Source of the DNA: Bacillus sp. CGMCC 1.16541
GTDB lineage: Bacteria > Bacillota > Bacilli > Bacillales > Bacillaceae_H
Reading direction: 5' to 3'
NCBI RefSeq assembly: GCF_003184905.1
Contig: NZ_QFRU01000018.1
Coordinates: 1-64,000, forward strand
Length of the DNA: 64,000 bases
Each line of letters begins with the position of its first letter. Positions within the stretch are counted from its first letter, which is position 1. Of this stretch, positions 45,606 through 57,600 are shown one piece after another. The notes under the pieces were generated by a model. That model saw nothing but the letters and a program-made list of their open reading frames with translations. It ran no database searches and was not told the origin of the DNA. The translations under genes were made by a program, and so were the position numbers.

Positions 45606-47066
45606 GTGAGAATTGTAGCTACTGAAAGTAATGAAATGGTTTCGACGATAAAGAACGGCTTGCCAGAATCTCAATCAATTAAAAATATTGTCATTATTGG
45701 AGCTGGAATGGCAGGGCTCGTAGCAGCTTCTTTGTTAAAAGAAGCTGGACATCACGTGACAATTTTAGAAGTGAACAATCGAGTAGGTGGACGTGTTTTT
45801 ACAGAAAGGTCCCCATTTACAGAAGGATTGTATCTTGATGTTGGAGCGATGAGAATTCCAGAGACACATGAGTTAGTGCTTGAATATGTCAGGAAGTTTA
45901 ATCTTTCGCTTGATCCTTTTATTAACCGCACACCAAACGATCTTATTTATGTGAATGGGGTAAGAACAACTTATGAACAATATGAGAAAAACCCAGACAT
46001 TCTTAACTATCCTGTTGAAGAAAGTGAAAAAGGTAAAACAGCAGACGAGCTTTTAAATTGGGCAATTGAACCAATTACTAGTTTTATTAATAAAAACCCA
46101 AAAGAAAATTGGAAGAAAGTCATTAATGATTTCGACTGTTATTCAATGGATAGTTACTTACGATACAATCCATTTGGTCGAACACTCTCATCGGGTGCAA
46201 TTGAAATGATTAATGTAATGGTAAATTTTGAAGGGCTATCAGAGTTATCTTTTTTGGCTATTTTACGAGAAATCATGGTGCTCTCTGTACCTAACTTAAA
46301 GTTTTATCAAGTAAGAGAAGGAAGTAGTCGCTTACCAGAAGCATTTCTACCACAGCTAAACGATTCATTGTTTTTGTCCCAAAGAGTGACAAGAATTGTT
46401 CAAGAAGAGGAAGGTGTAACGGTTCGATCCATTCATAAGCAAAGTTTAAAACGATATGAAACGAAGGCAGATTGCGTTATTGTCACCATTCCATTTTCAG
46501 GGATGAACTTTATTGAAGTTTACCCATATCATTCGTTGTCACACGATAAGCGTAAAGCGATTCGTGAGCTTCATTATGTGCCAACTACAAAAATAGGACT
46601 GCAATTTAAGACAAGATTTTGGGAGAAACAAGGTCTTTCTGGTGGAAGTGCAACGACTGATTTACCGATTCGACGAATATATTATCCGATCAATCAACAA
46701 AGTAAGACGGGAGCAGGTATTCTCCTTGCAAGTTATACGTGGGAAGATGATGCACTCATTTGGGATAGCTTAATCGAAGAAGATCGTATTCGAAATGCGC
46801 TTGAAAACGTTGCAGCAATTCATGGTCAAGAAATTTATCATGAGTTTGTGACCGGATCTTCTCACATTTGGTCACAGTATCCGTATGTAGGTGGCTTTTG
46901 TATGTTTAAACCTGAGCAACAAAAAGAACTCGGCGATGTGCTTATGACACCAGAAGGACGCATCCATTTTGCTGGAGAGCACACCTCCTCGTTACCAGGG
47001 TGGATTCAAGGAGCGATTGAATCAGGCATTCGTGTGGCGAAGGAAGTGAATGAGAGGGGAGAGTGA
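45606..47066 (+). CDS. FAD-dependent amine oxidase / L-amino-acid oxidase family
   Basis: A 486-residue flavoprotein. The FAD-binding motif IVIIGAGMAGLVAASLLKEAGHHVTILE starts near residue 28, followed by VGGRVFTER and DVGAMRIPETHELVLEYVRKF as in L-amino-acid and monoamine oxidases. The C-terminal GRIHFAGEHTSSLPGWIQGAIESGIRVA is the second FAD signature. The enzyme would oxidise an amine or amino acid with release of ammonia and H2O2; the substrate is unknown. No signal peptide was seen. GTG 45606 follows GGGAGATGAG. The small downstream gene overlaps its 3' end. Confidence 0.85.
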   Translation: MRIVATESNEMVSTIKNGLPESQSIKNIVIIGAGMAGLVAASLLKEAGHHVTILEVNNRVGGRVFTERSPFTEGLYLDVGAMRIPETHELVLEYVRKFNLSLDPFINRTPNDLIYVNGVRTTYEQYEKNPDILNYPVEESEKGKTADELLNWAIEPITSFINKNPKENWKKVINDFDCYSMDSYLRYNPFGRTLSSGAIEMINVMVNFEGLSELSFLAILREIMVLSVPNLKFYQVREGSSRLPEAFLPQLNDSLFLSQRVTRIVQEEEGVTVRSIHKQSLKRYETKADCVIVTIPFSGMNFIEVYPYHSLSHDKRKAIRELHYVPTTKIGLQFKTRFWEKQGLSGGSATTDLPIRRIYYPINQQSKTGAGILLASYTWEDDALIWDSLIEEDRIRNALENVAAIHGQEIYHEFVTGSSHIWSQYPYVGGFCMFKPEQQKELGDVLMTPEGRIHFAGEHTSSLPGWIQGAIESGIRVAKEVNERGE

Positions 47067-47340
47067 CATTATAGTAAATCCCATCCTCGTTGTGCGTCAA
47101 GTACAATCGTATCGACGAAAACGGTGGATGGGAATGAGAGTTGTAAAGAAAGTGGAAGAGCGTGAAAGTCACATTGAAGGAGACTTTGCATCACAACTTG
47201 TGAACGATGTATCAAACAAGCAGCTTATCACCATCATTGATACACTTCAAGGTCCGGTAGAGGTTCAACATTTACCAGTAGACATTCAAGCAGCGTTTTT
47301 AAAAGCACAAGACTTTATCAGGTATGTTGATGAAAAGTAA
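47050..47340 (+). CDS. small hypothetical protein overlapping the amine oxidase gene
   Basis: A 96-residue basic-then-acidic protein; clear parts are RVVKKVEERESHIEGDFASQ, NKQLITIIDTLQGPVEVQHL and AAFLKAQDFIRYVDEK. ATG 47050 overlaps the end of the amine oxidase frame by 17 bp and has GAAGGAAG just before it. An alternative is a non-canonical ATT at 47068, which is well spaced from AGGGGAG. No family is recognised. It is probably co-transcribed with the oxidase. Confidence 0.5.
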   Translation: MRGESDIIVNPILVVRQVQSYRRKRWMGMRVVKKVEERESHIEGDFASQLVNDVSNKQLITIIDTLQGPVEVQHLPVDIQAAFLKAQDFIRYVDEK

Positions 47341-47342
47341 AC

Positions 47343-47397
47343 AATGGAGCTGAGCGAAAAGAGGGGAATGAACTTCCCTTTTTGGCTCAGCTCCATT
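47343..47397. terminator. bidirectional terminator
   Basis: AATGGAGCTGAGC pairs perfectly with GCTCAGCTCCATT, with an inner AGGGGAA/TTCCCTT stem. It separates the plus-strand oxidase pair from the minus-strand surface-protein genes. Confidence 0.88.
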
Positions 47398-47413
47398 CTC
47401 TTCTTGTTGAGAG

Positions 47414-47917
47414 TTAATCTGCATAGTAATCGACAGAAAGCCAAGGGGGTGTCCCTTTACAATCTCTTGGACATTGCAGGAGTTCATCACTTGAAAGAAT
47501 GTGTAAGGCTTTGTCCATATTTACAACGTCCATATATAATATGTTGTCTTCTCCTGGGTAGATTGCTTTGACATTTACTCGGCACCATAAAGCACTGTAG
47601 ATCGTGTTAAGTTGCCCGGGAACACCTGGGATGGTGGTCATTTGAATGACTTTTTTCTCTCTAAATTTAATGCCAAGAGAATTGAGTGTTAATCGTACCT
47701 TTCGAATCTCGTCTTCAAGCTCACTAGTTGTCGTGCCGGGGACGATTCGAACAAGGTTTTGATTAACAGAAATTTCAACTTGCATATAACCATTAATATT
47801 GATGGCTTGTTCCACAATTTCACTTAATGCACAGCTTAATCGATGATCAGTCGTCATGAAGCTAAATTGAGTTCTTGTATCCAAATGAAAGTTTTGATTA
47901 CTCACGTAAGCGGTCAT
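47414..47917 (-). CDS. hypothetical protein downstream of the giant repeat protein
   Basis: A 167-residue protein with segments IVEQAININGYMQVEISVNQNL, LEDEIRKVRLTLNSLGIKFREK and LQCPRDCKGTPPWLSVDYYAD. It has no signal or membrane segment; three Cys lie near the C-terminus and one in SCALSEI. The start is uncertain: ATG 47917 is one base after AAGGAG and GTG 47905 is 13 bases after it. It is 149 bp downstream of the giant gene on the same strand, beyond a terminator. No family is recognised; a link to the giant protein is only suggested by position. Confidence 0.55.
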   Translation of the reverse strand: MTAYVSNQNFHLDTRTQFSFMTTDHRLSCALSEIVEQAININGYMQVEISVNQNLVRIVPGTTTSELEDEIRKVRLTLNSLGIKFREKKVIQMTTIPGVPGQLNTIYSALWCRVNVKAIYPGEDNILYMDVVNMDKALHILSSDELLQCPRDCKGTPPWLSVDYYAD

Positions 47918-48005
47918 TCTCCTTTTCTATGAATCTTTTATTATTGTATGAAAAATCTCTCATTTTTGCTTAGACATTTAAGAGAAAATGGTCGTACATC
48001 AGTTC

Positions 48006-48048
48006 ATAAAAAAAGTTGTGTCAGAGGAGAAAAGCTTCCTGACACAAC
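48006..48048 (-). terminator. terminator of the giant repeat-protein gene
   Basis: GTTGTGTCAG pairs with CTGACACAAC, and on the minus strand seven T follow. It lies 17 bp after the stop codon. Confidence 0.88.
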
Positions 48049-48065
48049 TCGAAAATGTTAACGTA

Positions 48066-48629
48066 TTACTCGATACATCTAAAAGTTACTTGGCTAGTCG
48101 ATAACAGAAAATCTCGGTTCGTACAAATTGTGACCCAATCAATGACTTTTGGCACATTTACGCAAAGGAGACTAGGTTCGCATTCTGAAACGTAGGTAAC
48201 ATCATTATCACAAATTTCAGGGCGTGGCGATATGTGTCGGCCCGTGATTTGGATGTTCACATTCGTTTCAGACGTGATGCTTTGAGCTAATTGTAGAGAG
48301 AGAGCGATGCCTGTAAATTGTCCGTTTACACATAGTAGCGTAGTATCGCAATCTATCACGTTCGTTTGGCATACAACGTTTGTTCCTTTCGGTGCACATA
48401 AGATAACGCGCTCTCGTACAATCACATCAAATGAATCACTCACACAAGAGCCGTTATCACCTGTAACTGAGACAGTAAGTGTAATCGTACTCAAAAGTTG
48501 AACAATTTGAAGTGTAGCAATTGATCCATCCTTTAAAACAACTTGCACGTTTTTACGATTAGCAGGATTTACTTCTCCACATATGACATTAACAATGTGA
48601 CACGAAAGGATTGGATTGATTAAGTCACA
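48066..48629 (-). other. Cys-rich C-terminal tail of the giant protein
   Basis: The last 187 residues contain 13 Cys (SCHIVNVICG, NGSCVSD, VVCQTNVIDC, LLCVNG, PEICDND, VSECEPSLLC, VTICTNRD, FRCIE), whereas no Cys was found in the repeat region. The segment LLCVNVPKVIDWVTICTNRD resembles Cys-rich modules of Bacillus spore-coat and exosporium proteins (a C-x-V-x-K-V-x-D-W pattern). I infer disulfide-based anchoring or polymerisation. Confidence 0.6.
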
Positions 48630-51600
48630 AGGGTTAAACGGTGGAACAGGCTCACGTGTTAAAATAATTTGCACAGGTGTAATTTGACCAGCAAATACCG
48701 TTGCCTGTGCTGTTCCGGTTACAAATCCTGTTGCTGAGACGCGGACTGTATACACATCAGGTTGTAAGCCTTCAATTAAGAAGTTACCAAATTCGTCTGT
48801 TCTGGCGGTTGCGACCACTTCACCGTCTACATTCACAATCTCTACGAGTGCTCCAGCAATTGGTTCGCTATCTTCCGCACTCAACACCGTTCCACTAATC
48901 GCTCCGAATGCCGTTGCTCGATTAAGTGCAAAGTTCACATCAAGACGACTTTCGCCTTCTGCAAGAGGCACAATTTGTTGCGCTTCTTGGTAGCCTTCTG
49001 CCGTAACGAATACAGTATACGTGTCTGGTGTAAGGTTTTGGAAGAAGTATTGACCGTTTGCATCTGTAAACGTAAAGGCGACGAGTCTTCCTTCCCTGTC
49101 AATCAGATCTACTTGCGCATTGACAATTGGAGCATTTGTTTCTGCATCGAATACTCTTCCAGCAATTACGCCACCTTCTGTTTGTCTCCGCGTTAATTCA
49201 AAGTCAAGTGTTTCGGTTTCACCAGCTTGCAGTTCAACGGTTGAAGATGCAGATAGATAACCAGGAGCAGATGCGATGACGGTAAAGGTACCTTGTGGTA
49301 AGCCTTCAATCACATAATTTCCATTTTCATCTGTTAACCCAAAAGCAATCGATACACCTGCCTCATCAAACACTTCAACGAGTGCACCGACAATTGGCAA
49401 TCCAGTATCAGCATCTACCACTCGACCTCTCAATGTAGCAGGGTTTCCGACTAACTCAAAGTTCACGGTTGCGACTTGGTTTGGTCGTATGGTGACAGAT
49501 TGTGTTTGTGCTTGGAAGTTCACGTTCAGTGCAACAACTTGATACGTTCCTGGCGCTAAATTAGATACGAGGTAATTTCCATCATCATCAGTTTGTGTTG
49601 TCGCAACGACAATGCCTAAGCTGTTGATCACACGAATACGCGTATTTGGTAGTGTTGCTCCCGTACTTGCATTGGTTACTCTTCCTTGAATGGTTGCTGT
49701 TTGAGCTAGGAGTAGAAATTCAAATGTGACGGTTTGACCAGCAAATACAGTCGAGTTAAATGCTTCTGTACCAAATCCTGTTGCTGTCGCAATAATGGCA
49801 ATCGTTCCTTCAGCCACACCGGTAAATTCAAAGCGACCCAATGCATCCGTAACCACTGTAGCAAAAATAGGACCAGAAGCACTTTGATAACGCAGTGTGA
49901 CTGTTGCGCCTGCAATCGGTGCTCTTGTTTCAGCATTTAATACAGTTCCGTTGACGGTTGCAAACAAGCGAGTTAGTTGAACATTTAATTGTGTTGTTTC
50001 ACCTGCGCTAATAGTCGCACCTGCAGCTAAGCGCTGGAATCGTTGAGCTGTAAAGATGACACGGTAATTGCCAGGTGTTAGTCCGTCGATGCGGTATTGC
50101 CCGAAACGATTTGTTAAAACGGTCGCCACAAGTCCGTTTGTAATGTCGAATACTTGCACAGAGGCTCCTAAAATTGGTTCACCAAATTCATCTGTAACCG
50201 TACCAGCGAGCAGTCCAGGAGTTGGGCTAAGAGATAGTGTGACTGTTGTTGTTGTATTCGGCTGTAAGAGAACAGCTCGTGAATCCGTCCCAAATCCTGC
50301 TGCATTTGCTGTAATAATAATAGATCCAGGTGGCAAGCTTGGAATTGTAAAGTTGCCATTTACATCGGTCGTTGCAATCGCAAGAATTTGACCTTCAGGA
50401 GTTGTAGCAGATACAATGGCACCTTGAATTCCTTCACCTGTGTTAGCATTAACAACGCGACCCGTAACTGTAGCTGGATTCGGTTGCAGTAAAATGGTGA
50501 CAGCTGTGTTTTCACCTGCGACAACAATGGCACCTGCTGTTCCCGTAATAAATCCTTCAGCAGAAGCGGTCACGACATACGTTCCTGGCGCTACATTTGG
50601 GAAGGCAAATTGACCGCTTGAATGAATCGTTGTTGTTAAAATGAGAATGCCGTTTTCATCGAATAAGGAAACTGCAATGTTTGATCCTGTAATCGGCTGA
50701 CCTAAATTGTTTAATACAACACCACTTATTGAACCAATGATACGCGACAAGATAACATCGACTGTCGTAGTTGAATCAGATTCAACAATAGCGCCAACTG
50801 TTTGAGTATCAAAGCCAGAGGCACTTACTGTGACAATATAAGAGCCAGGGGCTAAACTTTCCACTCTGTATTGGCCGTCTTGATTTGTAATAGTTGTGGC
50901 GACAATTATGCCAGCAGGACCTGTCAGGCGAACGGTAATAACGGCGCCTGCGACCGGGTCGCCATTTTCATCGGTAATCGTTCCAATAATGGAGCCAGGA
51001 TTTGCACGTAGAACGAAATTGACATCGTCACGCTGTTCACCTTGAATGAGTGTAAGACTTGATAGCAATGATTGAAAGCCAGGTGCGGATACAACGACTT
51101 TAAATGTACCAGCAGGAAGGTTTCCGATTGCATACGTGCCATCTGGACCTGTTACACCAAAGTTAAGAATGTTTTCATTTTGATCTAAAATTCGAACAAC
51201 AGCATTGTTAATCGGTGTGCCATCTTCCGTTGTAACTGTTCCGGATATCGAAGCTGGGTTCGGCTGTAAGAATAAGTTAGCAGCAGTCGCTCGATTTGAC
51301 ACAACTGATGCGCCAGCAGATGCACTTGCAAAATTGAATGCAGATCCAAGTACGAGGTAATTACCAGGCTGTAATCCTGTAAATTGGTAATTTCCTTGTT
51401 GATCGGCAACAGCAAAGGCGAGTGGAACTAAGCTTTGATCCGTAAAGAGTTGGACAATTGCGCCTGGAATGGGTTGATTTGTTTCTGCGCTTCGTACAGT
51501 ACCAAAGATGGAACCAGGGTTTCCGGCTAGTGTAAAGTTCACTGTCACCGTTTCTCCAGGTGATGCTTGGAAGCTTGACGAAGCAAATTGGAAATTCGGT

Positions 51601-54600
51601 TCAGTCACTGAAAGAACGTAGTTTCCAGCTGTAAAGCCTGTTAACAAGTAGCTTCCATCATTATCTGTTTGAATACGACGGACGAGTACACCTTGCTCGT
51701 TAAATAATTGAACAAGTGCATTCGCAATGCCACGACCACCTTCATCAGTTACTCTTCCTCGAACAGCACTAGGAAGAGGAGTAAGTGCCACATTTACAAT
51801 CTCTGTTTCGCCAGGGTCCACTCGCACAGAAATGACTTCAGAGCCAAATGATGGTGTTCCACTTATAACAACCGTATACACATTAGGAGCTAAGCCCGTA
51901 ATTTGATAAAAACCATTTTGATCTGTTACCGTTGTAGCAATAATTGGACCAGCAGGACTAAGGGCGCGGATGATTACACTCGCACTCGCAATTGGTTGAC
52001 CTGTTGCTTCATTCGTAATTTGACCTTGAATTATACCAGGATTTGGAGTCAGTGCTACAGCTAAAATTGTTACGGTATTCGCATTGATAACAAACCCTCG
52101 TAATTCACTACCAAAATTTGATGCGCTAATCACGGCTGTATATTGTCCTGGAGTCAAATTAGCCACAGTAAAGTTCCCTTGACTATTTGTCACGACTGTT
52201 CCAATAAACGTACGATTTTGATCGAATAGTTGAATGGTTGCGCCTAAAATCGGTTCATTCGTTGATGCGTTTGTTACTTGACCCGATAATGTTCCTGGGG
52301 AAGGAGTCAAAGATAACGTTGTAGAAGTCACTTCTCCAGATGTTAAAATAACGGATGTTGTCGCATTGCCAAACCCAGGTGCTTGTGCGGTAACAAGGAA
52401 AGAGCCAGCAGGTAGGTTTGAAAATGTAAATGTGCCATTGTCACCACTTATACCTGTTGCAACAATCACGCCATTTGGTCGAACGATGGTAAGTGAAGCA
52501 CCCACAATGCCGTCACCTGTCGTTGCATTGACAATTTGCCCAATTAACGTTGCTGGTAAATCTGTTAGCGTAACAACCACGTCTGTTTGTTCATTTGCGG
52601 TTACGTTCGCACTAACCGTATTGGCTGCAAATCCAGGTGCAGTCGCATTGACTAAATACGTTCCTGGTTCTAAATTTAATACGGTGAATGTGCCATCTTC
52701 TTGTGCAAGTAGAGTTTGAATTAAAACAAGTTGTTCACTAAAAATCTTCACTTGAATGTTTTGCCCGGTAACTGGATTTCCTTGTACATCTACAATACGT
52801 CCTAAAACGCTTCCAGGTAGAGGGCGTAAAGCGGCATTTAAAATCGTTGTAATTCCTGATACAAGTTGTGCCCCAAGCACGATTGTGCCAAAACCATTGC
52901 TTAAGAAGGTGACTGTATAAGACCCAGGTGCTAGATTCTGAACCGTATAACGTCCATCAACATTCGTAAATGTAGACGAAATAATTAGTCCAGCTTGATT
53001 GCGTACAACCACACTCACTCCGACAAGTGGTGAATTGTTTTCAGCATTGACAACTGTTCCTGTTAGCGTACCAGGATTAGCAATAAGAACGAAGTTAACG
53101 TCGGCTTTTACTTCACCTGGAGCGAGTGTCACGCTGCTTGTAGCTGTTGAAAATCCTGAAGCTGTCACAATCACGCGATATGTTCCAGAAGGAAGGCCTT
53201 CAACGACATACGCGCCGTTGCTACCAGAAATTCCTGTTCCAAGTACGGTTTCATTTTCATCGACGACTCGAACCGTTGCGTTTGAAATAGGAGCCCCATT
53301 TTGGTCGACAATCGTACCAGAAACCGTCGCTGGATTTGGCTGGAGCGCAAGGTTTGCTAAGGATTGCTCGTTTGCTACAACGGTCGTACCGATGCTTCCT
53401 CTTGCGAAATTCGTTGCATTCGCCACAACCGTATACGTGCCAGGAGCAATACCGATGAAGCGATAGCGACCGTTTTCATCTGTCACCGCATTCGCAATCG
53501 GGATTAGTCCTTGAGCAGAGAATAATTGAACAGCTGCTCCGGCAAGTGGAAGTCCTGTTTGGGTGCTTGATACAATACCAGTAATCGATCCGGGATTTGG
53601 CTGTAACGCCACGTTGATGACAACGGTCTGACCTGCTGTAATAATAAAACCAACTGTTTCACGCTGAAAATCTGCATTTACGACAATGAGTGTATACGTG
53701 CCAGGAGTGAGCCCTTCAAGGCCATAGCGTCCATTCGAATTTGTTTGCACGACACCGATAATAACCCCATTTCCATCAATGACGCGAACGAACGTGTTAG
53801 CTAGTGGATCTCCTGTTTGTGCATTTGTTACCGTACCTTGAACGATACCAGGATTCGGTGGTAACGCTAATTGAACCAATGCTGTTTCATCTGCATTGAC
53901 AATGACGGATGCTGCTTGGGTACCGAAGTTTGCAAGTGTAGCAATAACGGTATACGTTCCCGGAGCAAGATTAGGAACGGTGAACACGCCATTTCCATCC
54001 GTTGCGGAACTTGCAACAATCGGTCCGGTTGGTGAAAATTGACGAACAACAATGCTCACGCCACCAAGTGGTTGATTCGTTTGTTGATTCACAACTGTAC
54101 CTTGAATAGTTCCAGGATTGGGGACTAAATCAAAGTTTAGAATAGCTGTATCGTTTGCGACAACTTCGACTTCTTGAGCGACACTTCCAACATTTTGAGC
54201 AGATGCGATGACTCGATATGCCCCAGGACTTAAATTCGTCACAAGATATTGGCCGTTTTGAGTGGTAACGACTGTCGCCACAAGCGCTCTTGTAAAATCA
54301 AATACTTGAACAGTGGCTCCAGCAATCACTTCTCCCGTTTGTGCATTTCGCACCGTTCCTGTTAGAGCTCCTGCTTGTGGAGATAGCGCAAGTGTCACAG
54401 AATTTACAGCACCTGGACCAAGTTGAACGGAAGCAGAGGCTGAACCGAATCCAGGTTGTGTGGCAGTAGCAGTAAGAGTGACCGTATTTGGCGGTAAGTT
54501 TTGAATGATAAATTGCCCGTTTATGTCACTTACAGCACTTCCAACGATAAGCCCATTACGATCTGTCACTGTTATAATGACACCTGACAACGGTTCTTGC

Positions 54601-57600
54601 GTTACTGCATTAATCACAAGACCGTTAACTGTAGCTGGATTTGGAGTAAGTGGTACAGTAATGGTCGTCACTTCATTCGCAACCACATTGGCACTTGCTA
54701 CAGCTGTTCCGTAATTTGGTGCCGTGACTTGAATGATATACGTGCCAGGGGATAAATCAATGATTGTGAACGTTCCATTCGTGTTTGCAAGCAATGTTTT
54801 AATTAAGGTGCCATTACTATCAAATACTTGCACTTGAATATTTGAACCGGTAATAGGATTTCCAGCTATATCTGTGACAGTTCCACTGATCGTACCTGTA
54901 AGCAGTGGAAGCCCTAAGTCGACAACCGTTGTAGAAGCTGCTTGAACGATTGCTCCAACAGTAATCGTTCCGAATCCAGTGGCTGTTCCAACGACCGAAT
55001 ACGAACCAGGTGCAAGACCTTCAACAAAATAGTTACCGTCAGAATCCGTCGTATCTGATGCCACGATGATACTCGTTCCTCCAACAGTACGAACGACAGC
55101 GATGGCGCCCACAATTGCTTCTCCGGTATCAGAATTAAAGATTTGACCAGTAATGTTTCCAAATAGAGGGCTTAAATCAACATTCACATTTTGTAACACT
55201 TGCCCAGGCGTCACCGTAACAGCTGTTAAATTTGTGGCAAATCCAGATGCCGACACAATAACAGTTAACGTTCCTTGTGGTAAGTTACTAATTGAATAGT
55301 TTCCATTCTCATCTGTAATCGCTGTTCCTAACACCGTTTCGTTTTGATCAATAATGCGTACCGTTGCGTTTGGTAAAGGAGTTCCCGCTCCTGTAATTGT
55401 TCCAGAAACCGTCGCTGGATTTGGTGTTAATTCAATGGAAGCAACAGTTTGTTCCCCGGCTGTAATAACAGCTCCTACACCTCTTCGTGCATAGTTTGTA
55501 GCGGTTGCCACAACATTGTACTCACCAGGCGCTAAGCCTAAAATCGTATATTGACCATTTGAATCTGTGACAGCTTGCGCAACCGGTGTGATGCTTTGAG
55601 AAGGGAAGACTAGGACAGTCGCGTTTGCAATTGGCCCGCCTGTAAATAAATCAGTGACAACGCCTGTTAATGTTCCAGGGTTTGGAGTGAGATTGACGTT
55701 AACCGTTGTCGTTTGATTTGGTGCGACTGTAAATCCAACGCTTTGCTGTTGAAAACCTGCATCCGTTACGACTAGCGTATAAGAGTCCGCAGGAAGACCT
55801 TCGACTGCATAAAAACCGACTGCATTTGTCGTTACTTCATCAACAAGTGTTCCGTCTCGGCGAATGACACGAACTGTCGCTCCTTCAATTAGTGTCGTTC
55901 CGCTTCGAACGGTTCCTTCTACAGCTCCAGGGGAAGGAGTAAGGCCAATCGTCACAGTAGAAGTCGCGTTCGCAAAGACAACCGTTGTCGCAGATTGGGT
56001 ACCAAAATTTGTTGCTTGTGCAATAACCGTATACGTACCAGGTGGCAAGTTTGATACAGTAAAGACACCTGCTGCATCTGTTGTGGCTGTTGCGACAATA
56101 GGACCTGAAGGAGAGAATTGACGAATAATAATGGTTGCTCCTTCAATCGGATTGCTTGTTTGCTGATTAATAATCGTCCCAGTAATTGAACCGACAAGTG
56201 GTGCTAAGCTAACTGAAATTTGTTCCGTTTCTCCAGGTGTGAGTGTGACAGTTTGAGTAGCTGATTCAAAATTAGGTGCTGACACTGTCACATCAATGGA
56301 GCCTGCTGGTAAATTCACAAGTTGGAAGGTTCCGTTATTGTCAGTGACTGTAGTAGCAATAAGTTGACCATTGATAGATGCGGTAACCGTTGCGCCTTGA
56401 AGTGGTGTGTTTGTTTGTTGATTGAACACTTGCCCTGTAATGGTTGCTGGATTCGGTGTTAAAGGAATCGATACGGTTGTTGTTTGATTTGCTTGAACAA
56501 TGACTGTCACAGAATTTGTTGCATAATTAGGTGCTTCAGCAACGAGTGTATACGTGCCAGGTTCTAAATATAAAACTGCAAACGTGCCATTTGGTTGAGC
56601 GGTAACAGATTTGATGAGTAAGTTGTTTTCATCGAATACTCGAACAAAAATTGTTGTACCTGTAATTGGATCTCCATTTGAGTCTGTGACTGTACCTGAA
56701 ATCGTACCTGTATCAACAATGAGAGCGAAATTAGCTGTTGTTGTTTGATTACTTGTTACGGTCACGGTTTGAGTTTGTGTGCCAAAATCAGATTTGGTTA
56801 CAGTGACCGAATATTGTCCTGGTGCTAAGCTTGGTGCAACATAATTACCTGCTTGATCTGTATTAACCGTTTGAACGACAATGTTTCCTGTGTTAATGGA
56901 ACGTACGGTAATCGTGGCTCCTGCAATTGGTGTTCCTGATGATGAATCAGTCACTTGCCCGGCGATCGTCCCTGGATTTGCTTGTAGTGGAATGTTCACA
57001 TTCGTTAAAACTTGAGCTGGCGTAAGCGTAACACCGATTGTGTTCGATCCAAAATTCGGTGCACTAGCCAACACAGTATACGTGCCTGGTGCAATGTTTC
57101 CGATTGTATAGTTTCCATTTAAATCAGTCGCACCAATGCCGACTACATTTTGATTTTGATCTAATAAACGTACGGTTGCATTTGGAATGCCGTTTCCGCC
57201 AAAGTCGGTGACTCGCCCAAAAATTGCGCCAGGTAAAGGAGGGAGTGCGAGCGTCACTGTTGTTGTATCATTTGGTGTCACAATTGCGCCTACCGCGACA
57301 GAACCGAAGTTAATTGCTCGCGCTACAACGGTATATTCACCTGGCTCTAAGCCAATGACTGTAAACAATCCATTTTGATTCGTAATGGCATTCGCAACTG
57401 GAACAATGCTTTCAGATTGAAAAATTTGAATAACTGCACCGGCAATTGGATCTCCCGTTTGAGCACTTGTCACTGTTCCAGTAATCGTACCAGGATTTGG
57501 AATGAGTGAAATGTTTTGTGTCACTGTTTGATTAGATGAAACGGTAAAACCAATCGTAATTCGTTGGAACTCTGGGTTAATGGCAACGAGAGTATACGTC

